DNA of 64,000 nt from Pontibacter flavimaris (GTDB lineage Bacteria; Bacteroidota; Bacteroidia; Cytophagales; Hymenobacteraceae), in assembly GCF_001907195.1 (NCBI RefSeq), contig NZ_LVWA01000004.1, positions 124,001 to 188,000 on the forward strand, written 5' to 3'. The position numbers were made by a program, and so were the translations under genes. Positions 60,016-64,000 of this stretch are shown one piece after another. How positions within the stretch are numbered: position 1 is the stretch's first letter; each line of letters opens with the position of its first letter. The notes beneath the pieces are model-generated. The model saw nothing but the letters and a program-made list of their open reading frames with translations. It had not been told where the DNA came from and did no database searches.

Positions 60016-60795
60016 TCACCTTCTCCTTCTCGCATACTCCTCCAGTTCCCGCACGCTGCTGTCGTGGCGGAAGAGGTCGTAGATGTAATAGAAGCGGTCG
60101 CGGTCGCAGAGGTAGTCGTAGGCGTACTTGGCGAACTCTACGCGGGTGCTCTCGTGGTCGAACTGCTGCAGCAGGCGCTTCAGGTCGTCGGCCATGATGC
60201 TGTTGCCATGCAGCGCATCGCGGGCTATACTTAGTTTGGTGCTCTCGAAATCGCGGTTGCGGATGGCGTCTATGGCGCGCTCCAGTTCGCGGCCGGAGAG
60301 CAGGTTGCGGCAGTTGCCATCGTTGTAGTCATCGCGGTAGCGGTCGTCTTTATACCTATCGTCGTACCGGTCATCGTAGCGGTCGTGGCCGCAGTACGCG
60401 TCGTGGCGGTGGTGGTCCGGGTAGCGGGGCAATGGCGGGGCGGGCACCACGACCACCGGCCTCAGCGGCACCTCGCTCAGGAGCTTGAGGTGCGCCTTCC
60501 CGCTCCGGCCCAGGGTGCGCACGCCATAGCTTGCCTCTACCCCGTGCGGCACAAATACCTTCTGGCCCATTTTGTACACGCCGTGCCGGCTGCGCACACG
60601 AAGTTCGATATAGTGCTCGCCCGGACGCACCGCGTTCATGCGCACATAGTTGGAGGCGGTGTGGTTGAGGGTGCGCCCGTTTACTTTCACCTGGAAAGAC
60701 TCACCGCGCTCGGCGGTAAAAACAAGTATGGAGGCCTGTGCCCATACCGGCAGCGCCAGCAGCACAAGCAGGATCGGTAGTAGAAGCTTTCTCAT
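60016..60795 (-). CDS. DUF4476-domain exported protein
   Basis: 259 residues. Signal peptide 1-19 (ending PVWAQ). An N-terminal PEGA-like beta segment (FTAERGESFQVKVNGRTL, MNAVRPGEHYIELRVRSRHG) precedes a His/Pro/Asp/Tyr-rich linker with repeats DRYDDRYDDRYKDDRYRDDY (about 132-155). The C-terminal DUF4476 domain (about 165-259) has the helical repeat pattern ELERAIDAIRNRDFESTKLSIARDAL...FDHESTRVEFAKYAYDY. DUF4476 is found mainly in Bacteroidota; function unknown. It is followed by a terminator with a heptamer loop. Confidence 0.82.
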   Translation of the reverse strand: MRKLLLPILLVLLALPVWAQASILVFTAERGESFQVKVNGRTLNHTASNYVRMNAVRPGEHYIELRVRSRHGVYKMGQKVFVPHGVEASYGVRTLGRSGKAHLKLLSEVPLRPVVVVPAPPLPRYPDHHRHDAYCGHDRYDDRYDDRYKDDRYRDDYNDGNCRNLLSGRELERAIDAIRNRDFESTKLSIARDALHGNSIMADDLKRLLQQFDHESTRVEFAKYAYDYLCDRDRFYYIYDLFRHDSSVRELEEYARRRR

Positions 60796-60861
60796 GGCAA
60801 GTATATGTTTTTGCTTATACTTGCGCTATCCCAATTTCTGTGCCAGTTTGGTTAAGGTAGC

Positions 60862-61459
60862 TTACTTCTCCCGTTTCAGGCTAAGGTTGTAGTTGAGGCC
60901 AATGGCTAAAGAGCCCGGATAGGGGTACTTATCTTTTCTCCTCAGCCCATCGTTAATGCTCCGGCTGATCATGTAGTAGTTAAAATAGGCGTCCAAGCTT
61001 TTTGTTATTGGATACCCAATCCCAAATCCGCCTGTGAGGTAGGCATTGAAGCCGGAGGCTTTCTCATCGTAAGTAACAGTGGTTACCTCATCCCGGCGCG
61101 TTGTTTTCTGCAACCGTGTAGTGCTGTAGATAGGTGCGGGCCACCTCATCATAATAAATCAGCCTATCCTCGGCCTCCACATAAACATAGCTGTGGTCTA
61201 TTTTGGCAGTACCAAGTACCATAAGAAAAGCCCGCATGCACCCTTGTTCCGGGGCTTAGCTTATAGCCTACATGCAGTACCCCGTGCGATGGATATCGCC
61301 GCCTTTGGGCTCGTGCTTATACTTGAGATTATAGCCCATCGTTGTTGCCGTAACACCAATATAAAGCTGTTTGGCTTTTATAGTGCCATTGGGAGTTAGT
61401 AGCTGGGCCTTTGTAGTAAACGAGGCAGGCAGAAGAAGATACACAAAGAATGTTTTCAT
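60862..61459 (-). pseudogene. Broken outer-membrane beta-barrel gene (multiple frameshifts)
   Basis: A former third paralogue of the two barrels that follow upstream. The N-terminal signal (MKTFFVYLLLPASFTTKAQ) is in one frame from 61459. LHVGYKLSPGTRVHAGFSYG lies in another. SYVYVEAEDRLIYYDEVART lies in a third frame, and FNAYLTGGFGIGYPITKSLD to LAIGLNYNLSLKREK is in the frame of the open reading frame 60862-61152. Together they line up with the paralogues. At least three frame changes are needed, which argues against a single sequencing error. Each segment keeps barrel-like character, so the loss looks recent. Confidence 0.75.
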
Positions 61460-61473
61460 GAGCCAATCCTTAA

Positions 61474-62181
61474 TCATTCATGTTTAGAAGCAAAGCTATA
61501 TTCTATTCCAAATGCGAGTGATCTATAGATACGGTTTGGTAAGGTGGCGAACTGGTTCCAATCTTGGTGTTGGGAGTTTAGACTTGTCAAGTTCTTTTTG
61601 AAGAAAAGATATTCTAAATACCCATTAAACCGATGGCTAATTTTATAGTTAAGACCAATACCGGCTGTGGCAAAAACATCTGTTCCCTTTACCTGCATAC
61701 TATGTCCGGCAGATTCATTCCTATGGACCTCGGTTCTCTTTATATCTGTGGTACCAAATGCTGGCATTACCGTAGCAGTACCATAAATCGGGAAGCACTT
61801 ATTAGCGTTGAAAAACACAAATTTACCTGTAACAGGAATGGCAATAACCCTGGTTTGGGATTTGTCCTTGTACAGCAGCGTATCAGCATCCCCAAGGTAC
61901 CAATCATAGCTGTCTCTGCTTCCTCCATAGGCAAGTCCAATTTGTACCCTTGCTCTCTCATTTATTTCATAGCCAAGGCTTAATAAAAAAGGATTAAAAT
62001 AACCTGACTTAATTGTATACTTTTCAATTTCAGGCTCATCATAGTAAATGTGATAAGAAACGGTGGTAAGGTTGGCTCCTATGTAAAGCCCGCTTTTATT
62101 AGAAACTCCCTCTGAAAGGCCTCGGGCCACTGCAACTATAGAGCCAAATACGAAATATAAAAATACTATATACGCTTTCAT
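61474..62181 (-). CDS. Outer-membrane beta-barrel protein (tandem paralogue)
   Basis: 235 residues, signal peptide 1-19 (MKAYIVFLYFVFGSIVAVARG). The mature part reads as short alternating strands: KSGLYIGANLTTVSYHIYY, NPFLLSLGYEINERARVQIGLAYGGS, FATAGIGLNYKISHRFNGYLEYLFFKKN, closing with RSLAFGIEYSFASKHE. It resembles small OmpA/OmpW-like barrels of Bacteroidota; no substrate or partner is visible. It forms a tandem array with 62218-62898 and the pseudogene, all on the minus strand with short gaps. It may be co-transcribed with them. Confidence 0.78.
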   Translation of the reverse strand: MKAYIVFLYFVFGSIVAVARGLSEGVSNKSGLYIGANLTTVSYHIYYDEPEIEKYTIKSGYFNPFLLSLGYEINERARVQIGLAYGGSRDSYDWYLGDADTLLYKDKSQTRVIAIPVTGKFVFFNANKCFPIYGTATVMPAFGTTDIKRTEVHRNESAGHSMQVKGTDVFATAGIGLNYKISHRFNGYLEYLFFKKNLTSLNSQHQDWNQFATLPNRIYRSLAFGIEYSFASKHE

Positions 62182-62217
62182 GATGAGTTAAAAATTGGGC
62201 TTTGGTTGCTGCTGTTT

Positions 62218-62898
62218 TTACTTCTCCCGCCTCAGGCTAAGGTTGTAGTTGAGGCCTATGCCCGCTGATTTCCCTTCATAAAGACTGCTTGAGCGCGGTT
62301 CGAAGAAAAAGTTCTTGTAGAACAGGATGCCATCAGCATAAAGATCTATCCGCTTGCTGAGCCTGTAGTTAAGTGTTAAGCCTGCCGTGGCAACCAAATC
62401 AAACGTATAGAATTTCTCATCATACAAAACCACTACATCCTCATCATAGGTTTCTGTGGCTCTTGTTTTCATGTGCCCAAATACAGGAGCAAGCGAGGCG
62501 TTGGCATATACTTGCAGCCTCTTGTAGGGGTTAAAAGGTGTCCATTTCAAGGTTAAGGGAGTAACTACTCCCCGGATGCGTTGATATTTATAGAACTTTC
62601 CTAATACACCATCTCGTAGAGAACCTGTCCCGTGCCCGTTTATTTCATCAGCTCCATAGCCCACCCCCATTTGTACAGCTGTTCTTTTGTTTAGCCTATA
62701 CCCAAAATGAGCATTTACAATCGGCATGATAGCACTAAAGGACTCATGCTTCAACTCCCCCATGATCGGGTAGGGCGTGTTGCTTACCCCTATCCCGACA
62801 AAGAATTTATTTTCTGTAGAATCTGGGTTAGAAGTTTGCTGCGCCACAACAGCGAACGGGGAAAGCAGCAGCAAAAGGGCAAGTAAGTTTGTTTTCAT
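62218..62898 (-). CDS. Outer-membrane beta-barrel protein (tandem paralogue)
   Basis: 226 residues from ATG at 62896-62898 (MKTNLLALLLLLSPFAVVAQQ), a clear signal peptide; a longer frame to 62943 adds residues before it. Strand patterns: KFFVGIGVSNTPYPIMGELK, MPIVNAHFGYRLNKRTAVQMGVGYGAD, LVATAGLTLNYRLSKRIDLYADGILFYKN, ending in GKSAGIGLNYNLSLRREK. The final strand is nearly the same as that of the pseudogene (GLNYNLSLKREK), so the three arose by duplication. Function unknown. Confidence 0.78.
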   Translation of the reverse strand: MKTNLLALLLLLSPFAVVAQQTSNPDSTENKFFVGIGVSNTPYPIMGELKHESFSAIMPIVNAHFGYRLNKRTAVQMGVGYGADEINGHGTGSLRDGVLGKFYKYQRIRGVVTPLTLKWTPFNPYKRLQVYANASLAPVFGHMKTRATETYDEDVVVLYDEKFYTFDLVATAGLTLNYRLSKRIDLYADGILFYKNFFFEPRSSSLYEGKSAGIGLNYNLSLRREK

Positions 62899-63108
62899 TT
62901 GAGCTATGGTAATAGGAACATTATGCTTAATACTTATAAACATATCTATATTAAATTATAAAAACAAGGTGATTTTACTTCCTTTTGTCACATTGATTTT
63001 AGTCGGTTTTCCATCCTGCTATACTTAAAAAATGCCACTATAGCCTCAAAAGCTGCTTTTGCAATGGCATTTCCCCAGCTATTTGTCACATCAGCCCCGG
63101 AAAAAAAG

Positions 63109-63139
63109 AAGCGCCACAGGTGCTGTACCTGTGGCGCTT
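63109..63139 (-). terminator. Terminator after purM
   Basis: Perfect 13-bp arms AAGCGCCACAGGT (63109-63121) and ACCTGTGGCGCTT (63127-63139). On the minus strand a T run follows. Two AAGTATAA heptamers lie between it and the purM stop. Confidence 0.88.
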
Positions 63140-63162
63140 GCAAAGTATAAGTCAAGTATAAA

Positions 63163-64000
63163 TTACCCTTCGTAGTAGAACTCGCCGTACTTGCTCCGGA
63201 TGGTGAGCTCGTTGGTTTTGCTCTTCTCCACGCGGCCGATGATCTGGGCTTCCACGCCAAAGCTTTTCGAAATGGCAATCAGGTCCTGGGCATGCTCCTC
63301 TGCCAGGTAAATCTCCAGGCGGTGGCCCATGTTGAAGACCTTGTACATCTCCTTCCAATCGGTATGGCTCTGCTCCTGAATGATGCGGAACAGTGGCGGC
63401 ACCGGCAGCAGGTTGTCTTTTATAATGTGTACTTTCTCAGTGAAGTGTAGCACCTTGGTCTGGGCGCCACCGGAGCAGTGCACCATGCCGTGTATGTGCG
63501 GGCGGTGTGCTTTTAGTATCTCCATCACAATGGGCGCATACGTACGCGTTGGCGAGAGCACCAGTTTGCCTATCTCCATACCTGTCTCCTTGTCTACATC
63601 CGTCAGGCGCTTGTTGCCGGAATATACCAGGTCAGCGGGAAGTTCGGGGTCGTAGCTCTCGGGGTAAGAGGCGGCCAGGTACTTATGGAACACGTCGTGG
63701 CGGGCTGAGGTGAGGCCGTTGCTCCCCATGCCGCCGTTATACTCGGTCTCGTAGGTAGCCTGCCCGTAAGAGGCAAAGCCCACGATCACGTCGCCGGGCT
63801 GTATAGTGTGGTTCGAGATCACCTCGTCGCGACGCATGCGGGCCGTTACGGTGCTGTCCACGATGATGGTGCGCACCAGGTCACCCACGTCGGCTGTCTC
63901 GCCGCCGGTGCTGTAAATGCCCACACCGTTGTCGCGCAGCATCTGCAGCACTTCCTCGGTGCCGTTTATGATGGCCGCAATTACCTCGCCCGGTACCAGG
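63163..64000 (-). CDS. purM: Phosphoribosylformylglycinamidine cyclo-ligase, N-terminus cut by window edge
   Basis: Purine synthesis enzyme that closes the imidazole ring to give AIR. About 279 residues are visible: the frame runs off the right edge, with PGEVIAAIINGTEEVLQMLRDNGV at the boundary. Family marks: STGGETADVGDLVRTIIVDSTVTARM, the Gly-rich GFASYGQATYETEYNGGMGSNGLTSARH, LSPTRTYAPIVMEIL, IHGMVHCSGGAQTKVLHF and MGHRLEIYLAEEHAQDLI. It ends in a strong terminator. Confidence 0.94.
   Translation of the reverse strand, partial: LVPGEVIAAIINGTEEVLQMLRDNGVGIYSTGGETADVGDLVRTIIVDSTVTARMRRDEVISNHTIQPGDVIVGFASYGQATYETEYNGGMGSNGLTSARHDVFHKYLAASYPESYDPELPADLVYSGNKRLTDVDKETGMEIGKLVLSPTRTYAPIVMEILKAHRPHIHGMVHCSGGAQTKVLHFTEKVHIIKDNLLPVPPLFRIIQEQSHTDWKEMYKVFNMGHRLEIYLAEEHAQDLIAISKSFGVEAQIIGRVEKSKTNELTIRSKYGEFYYEG

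Noticed and set aside
1..64000. TATACTT as ordinary -10 promoter boxes
   Set aside because: It is too dense, occurs inside coding regions in both orientations, lacks a matching -33 TTTG, and does not fit TAnnTTTG spacing.

Overview
The window looks like a chromosomal segment of a member of the Bacteroidota, most likely order Cytophagales and family Hymenobacteraceae (Pontibacter-like). This is inference. It rests on GC-rich coding sequence, a scarcity of Shine-Dalgarno sites, several promoters of the Bacteroidota type (TTTG-like -33 and TAnnTTTG -7), and lineage-typical genes: long NusB, DUF4293, DUF4476, DUF1573, a eukaryote/archaea-type prolyl-tRNA synthetase and many SPII lipoproteins. Both ends cut a gene: a dipeptidyl-peptidase IV on the left and purM on the right. 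No plasmid or prophage genes, complete insertion sequence, rRNA or CRISPR array was seen.

Layout. 1-4962: DPP IV fragment, a repeat-filled gap, then a low-complexity lipoprotein with an OmpP1/FadL porin. 5159-8305: proS and the nfeD-floA membrane-microdomain pair. 8477-13418: small envelope proteins, three lipoproteins, a 2OG-Fe(II) oxygenase and a chromate transporter. 13481-18790: a five-gene minus-strand nucleotide-sugar operon (rfbA, a WbpP-type epimerase, rfbB, galE, a TviB/WbpO-type dehydrogenase) for surface polysaccharide precursors. 18991-26921: prmC, ribD, a free-methionine sulfoxide reductase, psd, a glutamate dehydrogenase, cdsA, a CPBP protease and dusB. 27522-38390: an EamA exporter, an NhaC antiporter with an extra periplasmic domain, a GNAT protein, an orphan histidine kinase, hemA, ArsR, anmK, a second ELFV dehydrogenase and an MscS channel. 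38723-48022: an AsmA-like protein, tRNA-Val, and a minus-strand housekeeping operon (nusB, ytxH, NAD-IDH, DUF1573, yajC, ybbR, coaE), then leucine dehydrogenase. 48177-59026: two ABC exporters, one translationally coupled to a membrane-anchored GyrI-like protein, small regulators, a PLP gamma-family enzyme, truA, thiolase and DUF4293. 59027-64000: repeats, a DUF4476 protein, three tandem outer-membrane barrels (one broken by frameshifts) and partial purM.

The most striking signal is not a gene. The heptamer TATACTT / AAGTATA (full palindrome AAGTATACTT) recurs through coding and non-coding DNA. Nine sites were counted by eye in the 2.5-kb AsmA gene, where about 0.3 would be expected by chance. 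It occurs in several reading frames, drives an unusual ATA-CTT codon pair for Ile-Leu, sits in or beside terminator hairpins (including a perfect 29-bp stem with the heptamer inverted in both arms), and separates short hairpin modules in three large intergenic mosaics (about 1381-1966, 53700-54420, 59090-59790). One mosaic has a 25-bp hairpin module inserted inside another module, which suggests mobility. The pattern resembles uptake-sequence or HIP1-like systems, but its function is unknown.
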